A stretch of 64,000 bases of DNA from assembly GCA_024364735.1 (NCBI GenBank), contig JAGFNQ010005184.1, positions 124,001-188,000 of the forward strand, in the 5' to 3' direction. Numbering within the stretch: position 1 is the first letter of the stretch; every line of letters begins with the position of its first letter. Positions 34,218 through 46,515 of this stretch are shown here, piece after piece. A program made the translations under genes and the position numbers. The stretch comes from Boesenbergia rotunda (taxonomy: Eukaryota; Streptophyta; Magnoliopsida; Zingiberales; Zingiberaceae). The notes below the pieces were generated by a model. The model saw nothing but the letters and a program-made list of their open reading frames with translations. It was not told the origin of the DNA and did not search any database.

Positions 34218-34718
34218 TGTTGATATTTCTAAAGCATGAACTACAGAAACAAATTCTATAAATCTAAACACTTACAGTGATCTGCACTTAGAGAAGAAAT
34301 CGGAAGACTTTGCCATCCGAAGAACAATCACGAACGAATCGTAAAGCTCTTCATAAGTTCACAAACCAAATCCCTTTTCTGTAATTAGACGAACAAATCT
34401 TGAATGTTCTTCTCAATAACCCCTTCTTCGTCATATGCACTCGGACGAACCTTACACAATGACCTTATACACACGAGATGAACCCTTTCTCTTTGACCTC
34501 GCCCAGATCTCGCACATAGCTTGTCTCGCACAATCTCCATTGGCTTGGACGAACACACATAGCTAGTCCTTTCACTTGTTGTTACCTCCCCTTTGCCTTG
34601 GAAGCAATATATATAGGGGGTAGAAGGTCTCTTCATATTCCTCCATTAATGGAGGAATATGAATGAGTTGGAAGATGAAGAGGAAGGGGTGCCTCTTCAT
34701 CTTCTTATAATTCCAACA
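34218..34718 (-). repeat. 3' LTR of the Copia element
   Basis: 501 bp. It retains a TATATATA-type promoter motif (34607-34615) that the other LTR has lost, and is longer because of that segment. Confidence 0.92.
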
Positions 34719-35798
34719 TCTCTCACTCGTCCAAGTTAATCCATATAAGTCATCTAGTCACAAAGACCATATAAGAAAGTTACAAAGACCATATAAGAAC
34801 ATTCAATTTATACTCCAGGGAAAATGGTTCGTGCGACAGTAAGCACACTGAGCAATTACTGCTAAGAAAATTGTTACACTTAACTTAGCTGCTCTGTAAA
34901 ACGAATCAGAGACATCAATAACTTGCCTTTACCCCAGATTAAATATTTACATCAATATGAACATCTCTAATCCCTCATATGACATCTATGTCAAGAGCAT
35001 ATTCAACATCTCTAATCGATACATTTATTCACAATTACATTTTTAAGTACTCAACAAAAAATGTAACTGGTCGACCAGTGAATAAGTATTACAGATGTAA
35101 ATCAATTTTAATCTTTCTTTTTAGCTTAAATTTATTCATTCTAATCAGTCGCTTTCCTAGTTATGCTTCATAGACTGAATCATCCATAGTCAATAGGATA
35201 CACACTAAAGTAGCAGTTACTGATTAAAACTTCAAGTAGACAACTAAATAGTCACTTTAGGTAAGATTGAGATTAACTTATAATCTCAAGGGTCTCACAT
35301 AGTAGAGAAGCAGAGATCCATTCTCCTACTACCCTTATTATCGCTATAGCACATGTGGTATGAATCACATGCTACAATGTTATTCTCTTTACCAAAAAGA
35401 GTGCATGTTTTTCTCATATATTTAACATCGTACAAATTTCGACCTAGACATACCTAATGTCTAATCCGAATTCAACTTATGAATTCTAATCTGGCCTTTA
35501 ACATGTTTAGTAAATCGTGGGTTCATTTACTCCGATCATTATACAAATGATCTCATCTTGACATAATTATCAAGGCGACCTTAACTTATGAATATGTCTC
35601 TATTCACAACTACATAAGTTGTCTCATAAGTAATAGTCTTACCTCTATTTATACTCAAGAAATAGAGATGATTGTCCATGTGAGTGAATCAATCTCAACC
35701 TGCCAACATACTCATCGAGACTTTTATCCAAGTGTAACAAATACATTTACACTGAATAGATCATGACATTTCATATATATAAGAGTCTTTACAATGTG

Positions 35799-38700
35799 TT
35801 ATATCTTGTGTAGTTCCAAAGAATTCACATGTCCATGAAATGACTCTTTAGCCAATGATTTAGTAAAAAGATCTGCAAGCATTGCTTGTATAGGGATGTA
35901 CTCAAGAATTATCTTATTCTTATCAACAATATCCCTTACAAAATTATATTTAATTTCTATGTGCTTGCCTTTGGTGTAATATTTATGATCCTTGGAAAAA
36001 GCTATAGCAATTTGATTGTCACAATACACTGTAACAGAACTACTACTATCCTCAGTAATCTTCAGATGCTTTAAGAACTTTCTCAACCAGACAGCTTCTT
36101 ATACAGCCGCTGCACAAGCCACATACTCAGCTTTCATTGTCAACAGTACTACACAAGCCTATTTGACAGGGTTACACAAGCCTATTTCGACAACGCTACA
36201 CAAGCTTGTTTCTTGCTGTTCTATGAGATGACGCCACCATTCAGCAAGAAGGCATAGCTAGATGTGGATTTTCTTTTATCAAGGTCCCTTGCCCAATATT
36301 CATCTGTAGAGCCCTTCTGGCTCAACTTTGATCCTTTTCATTGCTTTTCCAGTGTCTCAATCCTAGGTTTAACTGGAAACGACTAACTAAGCTAACAACA
36401 TAGCTTATATCAGAACGAGTACACAACATAGTGTACATCAAACTACCAATGACACTAGCATATGGTTTTTTTTCTTTATATTGGCTATCTCTTCAGGAGT
36501 CTTGGGAGACATACTTTTGCTCAGAACAACACATTTTGCTATAGGCGTTTGTTCAATGTTGCAATCCAACATATTGAAGTGTTGTAGCATCTTAGTGATA
36601 TAAGATTTGTGGGACAATCCCAAAAGCCTTTTTGATTGATCACGAATGATTTTACTCCTAAGATGTACTCAGCTTCTTCTATATTTATTATGTCAAATTG
36701 TGATGAAAGTTAAGACTTGACTTCAATCACAAACTTTAGGTCACTTCCAGCTATTAGCATATCATCAACATATAATGATAAGATGACAAACTTTCCTTTA
36801 TCCTTCTTTAGGTAAACACAATGATCCTCATTGATCATTTCGAAACCATAAGAAAAAATGACTTCATTGAATCTTATGTTCTATCATCTTGACGTTTGCT
36901 TTAGCCATACATAGACTTCTCAAGTCTATATACTTTATTCTCTTGGCCCTCAGCTATATAACTTTCTAGTTGTGTCATATAGATTTCTTCGTCAAGATTA
37001 CCATTAAGGAAAGTCATCTTTACATCCATTTGATGTAATTCTAAGTCAAAATGTGCTACTATAGCTAGGATGACTCGTATTGACACAAACTTCACAACTG
37101 GGGAGAATGCTTCTTCAAAATCAATACCCTCCATTTGGGTATATCCTTTTGCAACCAAACGAGCTTTGTATTGATTAATCGACTCATCCGCTTTTCTCTT
37201 AATTTTGAGAATCCACTTATTCCTAATAGCCCTTCGGCCCGGAGGAAGATCGACTAAATCCCAAACTTGATTCTTTCTCATGGACCCAGTTCCTCATCCA
37301 TTGCAACTTTCCATTTCTCCTTAACTGAGCATTTCAATGCTTCCTCAACCATTCAAGGTTCTTCATCATCAACTGGGAGAATCATTAATGTCTCATTCTC
37401 AATGTCAAACCTTCTCCAAGGAATAATCTGACGATTACTTCTTTGCAGGTTAGACTGTTGAGAAACTGACTAATTTATAGGTCATTGACTTCCACTAGGT
37501 TGACTAGATTCAGGTATCCCCTGTGATTCCGATTCGTTGATAGAGGAACAGTATCCTCCTCCTCTATTTGTTGATTTATCAACTTCACCTCTTGTTGAGA
37601 ACTCAGTTTCGAGAAAAGTAACATCTCTTGACTCTATTTCAGAGATGATTCCATCTTGTTGCTCACCAATAAAAAAACATAACCCTTAGACGTATCAAAA
37701 TATCTTACAAAGATACACTTTCTACCCCTGAGTCCTAATTTTCCATATTTGTGAGTCTTATCATGAATATAAGCAGCTGACCCCTATAGTCTCAAATTAC
37801 TTAAATCTGATTTTCTACCAGTCCAAAGTTCATATGGAGTAGATGAAACAGATTTAGAAGACTCCCGGTTAAGTATGTATGTTGCTGCCAATAATGTATC
37901 TCCCCAATAGGAAATAGGCAAATTAGCTTGAGCCATCATCGACCTAACCATTTCAAGCAGAGTTCGATTTCTTCTTTTAGCAACTCCATTTTACTGTAGA
38001 GTCCCAGGGATAGTTAACTGTCTAATAATCACTTTCTCATTATATATTGTCTTGAATTGATTAGACAAATATTCACCTCCATGGTCAGTACGAAAGGTTT
38101 TAACCTTACATTTCAATTGATTCTCAACTTCGTTCAAATAATGATTAAAGCAATCTAATACTTCAGATTTATGAGAAATCAAATACACATGACCAAAATG
38201 CGTGAAGTCATCAATAAATGTAATGAAATAAGAACTTTCATGTCTAGCCTTCATGTTCATCGGACCACAAATATCCGAATGAATCAATTGTAATGGTGAT
38301 TCAACCCTAATAGTATTACCAAACGATTTCCTAGTTGCTTTTCCAGCAAGACAATGCTCACATATAGACAAGTCAACTTTAGCACGAGTGCTGAGCAGTC
38401 CCTCTTTTGCTAATCTATTCATTCTTTCTTGCCCTATATGTCCCAATCTAGCATGCCAAACTTCATCATCAACATCAGCATCGCTAGTAAGACCAATGTT
38501 TGAAAAACAACCATTATTTCCATAATTAACATCTGGTTCTACATCAAGAACCATGAAACCGTTTGATACATAACCATATCCAATTAATACAGAGTTAATC
38601 TTAAGTTTTACACAATGACTATAAAAGTTCATACAATAACTCAATTCAAGAAGACAATTAACAGAAATCAAATTCTGTCAAATCTAAAGAGCATACAGGA

Positions 38701-39664
38701 CATCATGCAGAAACAAGGTACGCCCACCATGAAGGTTGAGTTTGCAAGTGCCAATTCCTTTGACTTCAACTCTTGCATTGTTCCCCACATATATCCACTT
38801 ATTACCAACTGGTACCCGAAGGTACTCCACGTATGTAGCTCAATCATGATCTACATAGTTCGTTACTCCTAAATCTATAATCCACAAAGGATAAGAATCA
38901 GCTAACAACATTGAACAAGCAATATCATGCTCATGAAACTTATTCTTGTTTGGATTTTGCCTAGCAGCAGCAGTAGCTTCTTTTTCCATTTTCTTTCTTA
39001 AACCATCTTTTCTTATTCTTGGATCCAGAACCTTCAGCTACAAAAGCTTGTTTAGAAATCTTTATGGATTCTATTCTCTCCACCTCCAATTCAATTGACG
39101 TGAGACATCAGTGAGAGTCTTGATACTCTCACTGTGAGTATGATTTTGTTTCATCGTTTCCCAAGAATCAGGAAGGGAACGAATAACTACCTGAACCTAT
39201 TGTTCATCGGTCAACTCATAATCAATAGCCTTTAGCTTCCGAATCATATTCCCCAATACTCTCAAATGTTGGGTCATGGTAACATTCGAGCGCTTTTTAC
39301 AACTGTCAAACTTAATTGTCAGTTGACGAAGCTTGCTCAAGCCAACTTCACTGCATTTCTCTCTAAGGGCTACCTAGACGGTATGAGTAGATGATAATGA
39401 CTCATACCCAGATCATCTACCATTGAACTAATCAATATCCCCTTAGCAGTGGAGTCTTTTTTTCTTCTATGCCCTATAGGCATCAAGATCAAGTTTATGT
39501 TGTGCAGTTGAACCATCAACAGGTTCTTCCATGAACTGATTTACAACCTCTAAAACTTCCTGTTCCTCAAGAACATATTATATCTTGAGATATCATATTT
39601 TATAGTTATCCCCATATAATTTCTCTCCCTTGTTTAGTTCGGCTATGATGTTCTTAGTTGCCAT
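35799..39664 (-). pseudogene. Copia gag-pol, multiple stops and shifts
   Basis: Gag begins at 39664 (MATKNIIAELNKGEKLYGDN) and meets stops within 25 codons where Trp is expected. The integrase section (38671-37991) has the His/Cys finger (WHARLGHIG, CEHCLAGK), catalytic Asp in HSDICGPM and FRTDHGGEY. RT (37281-36740) has QYKARLVAKGYTQ, QMDVKMTFLNG and YVDD at 36772-36761. The RNase H end (36086-35799) has VYCDNQ and KHIEIKYNFVRD. A 501-base stretch after RT (36623-36438) matches the usual RT tail. Not functional as a polyprotein. Confidence 0.92.
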
Positions 39665-39818
39665 GATCTATCATAAATAAATATATTATTCATTAATTCA
39701 GTGTATATCATCTGTACATAATTCATGATTGACTCAAAGTAAATTTGAGTTAGTTTACGAAATCAAGTGGTAACTGCGTTTCCACTCATCATTCGTATGA
39801 TCCAATCTAATCAACATT

Positions 39819-40044
39819 CCTCCCTGGTAGAGTGTGCAAGATGCTTACAGAAGAAATCGCCACAGGCTGCTGTGTGGTTGGGCCATCAAGTACCAATATC
39901 ATCAGTGGTGAAGTCGCCATGTGTCTCCGTCCCGCGATTTACCCTCGTTGACCGGTGGGGACTCTCGTTGAAGGCTGTGGGGTAGGGTCGGTCAGCCAAG
40001 CGGATTAGTCGGGCACAAGCCTGGATACCCCTTGTAAATAAAAA
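39819..40044 (+). mobile_element. SINE-like element with 15-bp target duplication
   Basis: 226 bases flanked by AATCTAATCAACATT at 39804-39818 and 40045-40059. It starts CCTCCCTGGTAGAGTGTGCAAG... (weak A-box likeness) and ends TGTAAATAAAAA. A middle segment, CGATTTACCCTCGTTGACCGG, is shared with the SINE at 32776-33026. No good B box seen, so the tRNA origin is uncertain. Confidence 0.75.
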
Positions 40045-40087
40045 AATCTAATCAACATTGATCAATTCTATTACATACATTCCATCA

Positions 40088-40300
40088 AATGAACTAATCA
40101 TTTGTATTAATGAATTAATCATTATATAAACTAATCATTAAATGAACTAATCATTTGTAATAATGAATAAATTATTAAATGAACTAATCATTTGTAATAA
40201 TGAATAAATCATTAAATGAACTAATTATTTATAAGAATAAACTAATCATTAAATGAACTAATCATTTATAAGAATGAACTAATCATTTATAAGATTTGTT
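40088..40300. repeat. AT-rich tandem repeat in the Copia leader
   Basis: About five divergent copies of a 35-45-bp unit containing GAACTAATCATTTGTAATAA and AATCATTAAAT. Confidence 0.8.
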
Positions 40301-40905
40301 AACATATAACATGACTTTTTTCATAAAATAGCACTGCTTGTATATAACAACAGTCTATACCACATGACTTTCATAAACTAAATGGGTTAATACTGTTCGT
40401 ACATGACGACAATAACAATAATAAAACTTTAACAAATTAAATAAGCTAATATAATTATCACTAGGACAAACACTAGTGTAATTGTTAACATAATCAATTT
40501 TATCTTAGACTTTGCTCTATCTCCTCAATCACCTCCCTTAGCTCATTCTGTCACACATTGAGACGGGTCATCGTGCATATCATCCTTGGCATATGGAATT
40601 TGAAAAATAATATTGTCAATACAAAACTGACAATCCGGTAACAAAACTAGTTCATTTCAATTCACATATATGCATAGAACACACAGAATAAAAAGCAAAT
40701 AAGAAAAATACATTTTCTTTATTTAAAGAACTCTAGTTGACTAACACACTGGACTGGTCAATTTGGAAATTAGATCTCAAGTATTAGCTTATTCTTGTGT
40801 CCTTATTAGAACTGATCTAATTGGATATCTTATTGTTATTATTTAATTTTAAACTCATTTACGTTTAAGTCAAACATATTGATCAAACTAATTAGACTGG
40901 TTATA

Positions 40906-41075
40906 ATTTATACCAAATTAGTCTGGTTAAACCAACCAATGGTTTGAACTAGACCCAACCTAATTGGACCAAACTGATCTGATTAAACCAACAAATGGTT
41001 TGAACCATAATCTGATATGATTGGACCAAACTAATATGATTAAATCAACTAATGATTTAACCCAAGTCTAGTTGA
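40906..41075. repeat. Three-copy 55-60-bp repeat
   Basis: Unit contains TTAAACCAAC, AATGGTTTGAAC and TTGGACCAAACT. It lies between the Copia gag and 5' LTR; nothing else is seen in this leader. Confidence 0.65.
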
Positions 41076-41443
41076 ATAGATTGTTTACAAATTAATTGAA
41101 CCAAAGTTAAAAATAGCTTCTATCACAGCTTTATGGTATAGTGTCTCTTCCTTTGAAATAGGTCTATAGAACGATCCTTTTCAATGGGCTATCTTTCTGT
41201 CCTTTTCTTTTTTATTCATTTTTTTAATTTTCATTTGATTTAAATAAATCAATTTTTTTCTCACAAAAATCGTAACAACCGCGACACATAGTTGCGAGTT
41301 CCCAACGACTATGTTGGATTCTCGCCCGGCAAGAGAAGAACACAACAGAGACAAACTCCGGCCGCAACATCGAGCAGGGGCTAAGAAGTGTTCGATATAC
41401 AGAGGTAAAGTCATGTTTTTACAATCTAATGCTCTGATACCAT

Positions 41444-41908
41444 TGTTGATATTTCTAAAGCATGAACTACAGAAACAAATTCTATAAATCTAAATACTTA
41501 CAGTGATCTACACTTCGAGAAGAAACCAGAAGACTTTGCCATCCAAAGAACGATCACGAACGAATCGAAAAGCTCTTCATAAGTTCACAAACCAAATCCC
41601 TTTTCTGTAATTAGATGAACCAATCTTGAATGTTCTTCTCAATAACCACTTCTTCGTCATGTGCACTCGGACGAACCTTGCACAATGACCTTATACACAC
41701 GAGACGAACCCTTTCTCTTTGACCTCGCACAAATCTCGCACATAGCTTGTCTCGCACGATCTCCATTGGCTTGGACACACGCACATAGCTTGCCTTTCTC
41801 TTGTTGTTACCTCCCCTTTACCTGGGGATAGAAGGTTAATGGAGGAATATAAATGAGTTGGAAGATGAAGAGGAAGGAGTGCCTCTTCATCTTCCTATAA
41901 CTCCAATA
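41444..41908 (-). repeat. 5' LTR of the Copia element, TATA segment lost
   Basis: 465 bp; lacks the segment that in the other LTR holds the TATATATA motif, so this promoter copy is probably dead. Confidence 0.92.
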
Positions 41909-42404
41909 GTATGTAACAGATTTGTTAGTCTTCACCAACCATTAACATAATTCTAAAATAGTTGAAAGATTTTTGTAGTCGATCCTTTTGACTATATTAT
42001 ACTCATAACACTTCACTTGCATCTCTAATTACTCTTTTTCATCTCTTATAAAATCTTAGGCATAAAACTTTTCAATTAATTTATATATCTACAACTCTGA
42101 AAGACTCCACTGCATTTTGAGAATTTAAAACATTACTAAGAATGAGCAATTCCATAGCATCATCACTAAGTGTCCATTAATTTCTTACAATTGTGAATCT
42201 ATCGAAGCATAAAAGAGGGCTACCTGATAATGATGCTCAATAGTGAAATTGTCTTGAAGAGTGCAGGCTCGACCTCGTTTATTAATATACGGGGCATTGA
42301 AATCCGGAATATCAATATTTTGAAGTTCACAAAGGTTTCACTTTTGCAAGCAAATCATTTCACTTGTTATTCCTCATCCGTTGAAGTAAATTCTTGGTAG
42401 ATAA
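41909..42404 (-). pseudogene. hAT-like transposase gene remnant (middle piece)
   Basis: Minus-strand fragments read STKNLLQRMRNNK, then LQNIDIPDFNAPYINKRGRA and DNFTIEHHYQ, then after several stops SDDAMELLILSNVLNSQNAV and SFRVVDI. Order and wording match the region before the dimerisation domain in plant TTF-finger/ZMYM1-like hAT proteins. It is bounded on the right by the GATAA duplication of the SIRE-like element and on the left by the GTATG duplication of the Copia element. Confidence 0.75.
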
Positions 42405-43810
42405 TGTTGGTGCAAGATGCATCAGTGATGTTCTCCTTTAGTGTTTCAATGTTTAACAATATGCTTAAGTTAGTGATACATGAGACAAGGTAAGGATGAG
42501 TCAAAAAATCAGTACCAAAGTGAAGAAAAGTCCTAGTTAACCTAGGCAATAAGTCCTGGTTTGAAAAGTTGGGCACTAAGTCCTTATCATGGATTGGGCA
42601 CTAAGTCCTGGCTGCGGTCTGGGCACCTAAGACCTGACCGAGGGTTGGACACGAAGTCCTGATTCGAGGAATTGGGCAACAAGTCCTGGCCGAGGGTTGG
42701 GCACCGAAGTCCTGACATAGGGTTGGGCAATAAGTCCTGGTCGTAGACTGGGTACGAAGTCCTGATTCAAGGAATTGGGAAATAAGTTCTGGCTGAGGGC
42801 TGGGCACCAAAGTCCTAGTGAGTGAAGCAGAGCACTAAGTCCTGGTGAGTGAAGCGGGGCAAAAGTCCAACCGGATGAGCCGGTTGGCAACCTTCTCCTG
42901 AGAGGAGTAGGCGAAAGGCGCGTTCCCCGGGAAGGGAACATAGGCGTCGGTTCAACCTAGGGTTTCATGAGAAATTCAAAGTCAGAACCAATCCATAAGG
43001 CTAAGGGTATATATTTGTTTGTCTTGTGTTTGTGTATTTTGCAGGTACCTAGAATTGGAGGCAAGGCAGGCAAACAAACACAAAAGAAGTTAAATCACAC
43101 CTTCCTGGGTGCCCCTATTGAACCAGGGCACCCCCATTAAGCCAGGCACCCTAGATTCTAGGAGCCTGATTGATTCAGGCACCCTAGAGGGTCTAGGGTG
43201 CCTGGATAGAGGTTTTATCAGCTTCGCAAAGTTCGCGAGTTTGAATGGATTTTTGACTGCAACTGAGGCGCCCCATAGCAACACAGGCGCCCAACAAGAG
43301 GCTATATAAAGGGGTTCAACCCCTCAACTCAGAACATCATTTACGACATCATTCTAAGCATTCCAAGTGACGACAAAGCGCTAGAGACGAAGCTCTGTGA
43401 CCAAGGAGGCTCCAAGGGAAGTGTGCGGCACTTCAGGAGTTCCAGATCGGCCGAGTCTTTGACATTTCGTTTGGTTTGCATTTAATTTATGCATTTAAGT
43501 TTCTCTATCTTTTGATTGTAAAATGTGCACTATAAGACGGATTTCTCCACCTCTTGAATGTCTGGAAAGGAGACCATTAGTGGACGGGCGTTTCCCATGC
43601 TTAGGCCTTGGACGTACTGACCCTGGGGGGTTGGGAACCAAGTAAAAACCTGTGTGCACTTTGAGTTTTGTCTTTCATTTTGTTTCTTTATTTTTCCGCT
43701 GTGCTACTAACTCTGTATCTAGAACGAATGATCGAAAGATAAGTTTCCCAAATTTTTTAATGAGTCGATATTCACCCCCCCCCCCTCTATCGATGACACC
43801 GATCCTCACA
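42405..43810 (+). repeat. 5' LTR of the SIRE-like element
   Basis: 1,406 bp. 42540-42870 contains about eight copies of a degenerate unit around GGGCA(C/A)(T/G)AAGTCCTG. The TATA box TATATAAA is at 43303-43310. A C run lies at 43776-43785. Confidence 0.92.
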
Positions 43811-43929
43811 AGTGGTATCAGAGCCTGGTCGCTCTTCACCGGACTAACAACCGACGGAGCAAAGAAGCCAGGAGTTGAGGGGGAGCCCAGGGGTGAATCA
43901 GGTATATTTTTGTAAATTATGTCAAATTT

Positions 43930-44730
43930 TAAATTTCATATTACATGTTTCAAGTGCAGGGAGAGAGGACACTATAAAATCTAGTGTCCTATCGTAAGAA
44001 TCGTTCTACACCACCGGCGGCAAAGGAGGTACCAGCGCCAGGAGTCCGGAGGGACAAGAGTCACATCAAGTGCTTCAAATGTCAAAAGCACAAACACTAC
44101 AAGAATCAGTGTCCGTCCACGGTACGAAATGTTTATTTTTGTAAAAATTTTCAAATTCCTGCATAATCATACAGTGATATTGATAATTTAGATAAGTTAG
44201 ATAATTATTCTGATAAATTAGACTTTTTGCATAGTCAAATTAATATATTGAATGACGAATTACCAAATATAGATAGTAGTAAAATATCATAAATTAATTC
44301 TTTAATCTTTAATATCAATGCAATAATTCATAGAATTAATTCTAATATTTTATCAGATAATGCTGATAAGGATAATAATACTTCAATTTCTAATATTTCT
44401 GAAAATGTTAATAATGACAATATTAATAATGATAATTTTAAAGATAATGATGAAATTTTTTCTGATATTTTATCTGAAGATAATCCTGATAATCTAGAAA
44501 CTTATGTAGATGAGAATGAAGATTTAATTAATATTGCTTTCTTGGATAATTCTGATAACTTCTGGGATATTAATTATGAAACATTAATTAACAACCAAAA
44601 CTATTCTACCTACTATGAAGATGTAGAAGAATATAACTTTGATGATGAGGATGAGGAGGAAGAAGAATTCCTTAGAATCAATGTTACAGTTAATAAAATC
44701 TACAAAAATCCAAACAGAAGTGTTAGATAA
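43930..44730 (+). pseudogene. Gag remnant: two zinc knuckles and an Asp/Asn-rich tail
   Basis: A first knuckle (CFKCRERGHYKI, then a TAG at 43982-43984, then CP) and a second (CFKCQKHKHYKNQCP, 44071-44112) have the CX2CX4HX4C spacing of retroelement nucleocapsids; they lie in different frames. The frame of the second knuckle continues with only two stops (44164-44166, 44290-44292) to TAA 44728-44730 through a very acidic stretch rich in Asp, Asn, Ile and Ser (for example DNSDNFWDINYE and DDEDEEEEEF). SIRE-type gags often have an acidic stretch behind the knuckle, but this one is unusually long and AT-rich, and I cannot name it. Confidence 0.6.
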
Positions 44731-44819
44731 ACTTGAAAAATTAAATGAAAAAGAAATAGTTGATGGCTCAAATATTTTTGAATTAATGAAATTGATGTAG
44801 TTAGACCCACAATTACTAT

Positions 44820-45060
44820 TTAACCATGAAATTTTAAATCCAAATTAAATCTTAATTAAACCTTAATTAAATCTTAATTATTTTAACCTATATTAAATCC
44901 TTAATTATTTTAACCTTAATTTAATCCTTAATTATTTTAACCTTAATTAAATCCTTAATTATTTTAACCTTAATTAAATCTTAATTATTTTAACCTTATT
45001 TAAATCTTAATTATTTTATCCTTAATTAAATCTTAATTTTTACCATAATTTAATCCTTAA
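44820..45060. repeat. TTAATTTAATCC-type AT repeat (left block)
   Basis: About nine copies of a 20-28-bp unit around CCTTAATTAAATC and TTATTTTAA. The same kind of sequence resumes between the U2 units (47505-47526) and after them (48391-48640), so it was probably the insertion target. Confidence 0.8.
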
Positions 45061-45308
45061 CTAGTATAATACCCGTGCGATGCACGAAAATCTTACACAA
45101 TTCAAATAACATGTTTAGTGATAATATATATATGCCAATTTTTATTATTAAATGAAAAATTAAAATGAAAACTAATTTTATTTCATCATGGATTCATGTC
45201 AATATAAGATATAGTATTATTTTTTATAATATAAAATATTAATGATGATCATAAGTTTTATAAGGGTGGTAGATATGGATACGATCTAAAGTTTACTTTG
45301 CTTTGATA

Positions 45309-45503
45309 GGGGTGTGTCAGGCCTGTGCTATAGTGCAACACACAAGCTACTATGAAAACCCTAGTAGCAAGCTACTATGATGAGTCATCCCCCATATAAA
45401 AATTAATTTAATATCAAAGTGGACAAATGACCCACATATCAGATATTAAACTGATAATAATAGATACTATACTTGATCTTAGCCAAAAGGTCGAGAAAGG
45501 TAT
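45309..45503 (-). ncRNA. U2 snRNA copy A, diverged
   Basis: Begins ATACCTTTCTCGACCTTTTG and spans the whole U2 length. The branch-site pairing motif GTAGTA has changed to ATAGTA and one side of the 3'-terminal stem is replaced by a copy of the AGTAGCTTG stem. Upstream are a USE-like GTCTCACATC (45579-45570) and TATAAA (45537-45531). Probably not functional. Confidence 0.85.
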
Positions 45504-45742
45504 GAGTTGTTTTAATGTTCTTTGTTCATTTTTATAATTGCTCTCTGTGTAATTCGCTTGGTAACTTCAGATGTGAGACTATCATTTTTCTTAATCAAAA
45601 TTATTTTTTGAATTATCTTTTTTGAATTTGATAAATTATTTTCAAATTTTAATTTTGGATTAAGATCTGAATTTTTCCTTTTAGGATTTGTAATTATATA
45701 TTTTCTTTTGAATTTGTATTTTTAATTATAAATTTTTTATTT

Positions 45743-45936
45743 AGAAAATTTATATTCGGTTTAGGCGGGAATCATGAAAAAACTCATATAAGCAAAAAAT
45801 CTTAAATATCCTCGATCATGGGACATATAATTGTCACTATAAATAAGAACCATAATTCCAACAGTAGTAATTAGTATTGACATAATCGAACTAAGTGGAT
45901 CGATTAGAAAATTTATATTCGGTTTAGGCGGGAATC
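45743..45936 (-). other. ndhF: Plastid ndhF fragment with 33-bp flanking duplication (unit A)
   Basis: 45776-45903 read on the minus strand encodes about 43 residues of chloroplast NdhF (ILITTVGIMVLIYSDNYMSH and GYLRFFAYMSFF), a membrane subunit of the plastid NDH complex. The same 33 bases (starting TTAGAAAATTT, ending GGCGGGAATC) flank it at 45743-45775 and 45904-45936. Units C and D have one copy of the 33 bases and no ndhF, so the fragment was inserted. It is not a gene here. Confidence 0.85.
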
Positions 45937-46169
45937 CTAAGCTCCTTGTGAATGCCACGTTGCAAAACTGTGTTTTATAGATATTAATAGATAGATAGAT
46001 ATTAATAGATAGATGAAAAATTAAAATAAAAAGTAATTTTATTTCATCATGGATTCATGTCAATATAAGATATAGTATTATTTTTTATAACATAAGATAT
46101 TAATGGTGATCATAATTTGTATAAGGGTGGTGGATATGGATGCGATCTAAAGTTTACTTTGCTTTGATA

Positions 46170-46303
46170 GGGGTGTGTCAGGCCTGTGCTATAGTGCAAC
46201 ACACAGGCGACACATGAAAACCCTAGTAGCAAGCTACTATGATGAGTCATCCCCCATATAAAAATTAATTTAATATTAAAGTGGACCAATGACCCACATA
46301 TCA
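46170..46303 (-). ncRNA. U2 snRNA copy B, 5' end deleted
   Basis: Contains the 3' two thirds of U2 but lacks the first ~60 bases, including the branch-site pairing region and the transcription start. The upstream USE (GTCCCACATC, 46354-46345) and TATA remain and now abut the interior of U2. Pseudogene. Confidence 0.85.
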
Positions 46304-46515
46304 TTTTTATAATTGCTCTCTGTGTAATTCGCTTGGTAACTTCAGATGTGGGACTATCATTTTTCTTAATCAAAATTATTTTTTGAATTATCTTTTTTGA
46401 ATTTGATAAATTATTTTCAAATTTTAATTTTGGATTAAGATCTGAATTTTTCCTTTTAGGATTTGTAATTATATATTTTCTTTTGAATTTGTATTTTTAA
46501 TTATAAATTTTTTAT

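Larger units (their letters stand above)
34218..41908 (-). mobile_element. Ty1/Copia LTR retrotransposon, decayed
   Basis: LTRs at 34218-34718 (the 3' LTR) and 41444-41908 (the 5' LTR) start TGTTGATATTTC. GTATG flanks both ends (34213-34217 and 41909-41913). Next to the 5' LTR, 41442-41431 reads TGGTATCAGAGC on the minus strand, the initiator-methionine tRNA priming site. A purine tract precedes the 3' LTR. The coding order gag, integrase, RT, RNase H is that of Copia. It is inserted in a hAT-like gene and itself contains a SINE. Confidence 0.95.

Noticed and set aside
44170..44730. Acidic stretch as part of an integrated plant pararetrovirus
   Set aside because: No movement-protein, RT or capsid motif accompanies it, and it follows a gag knuckle inside a well-bounded LTR element.
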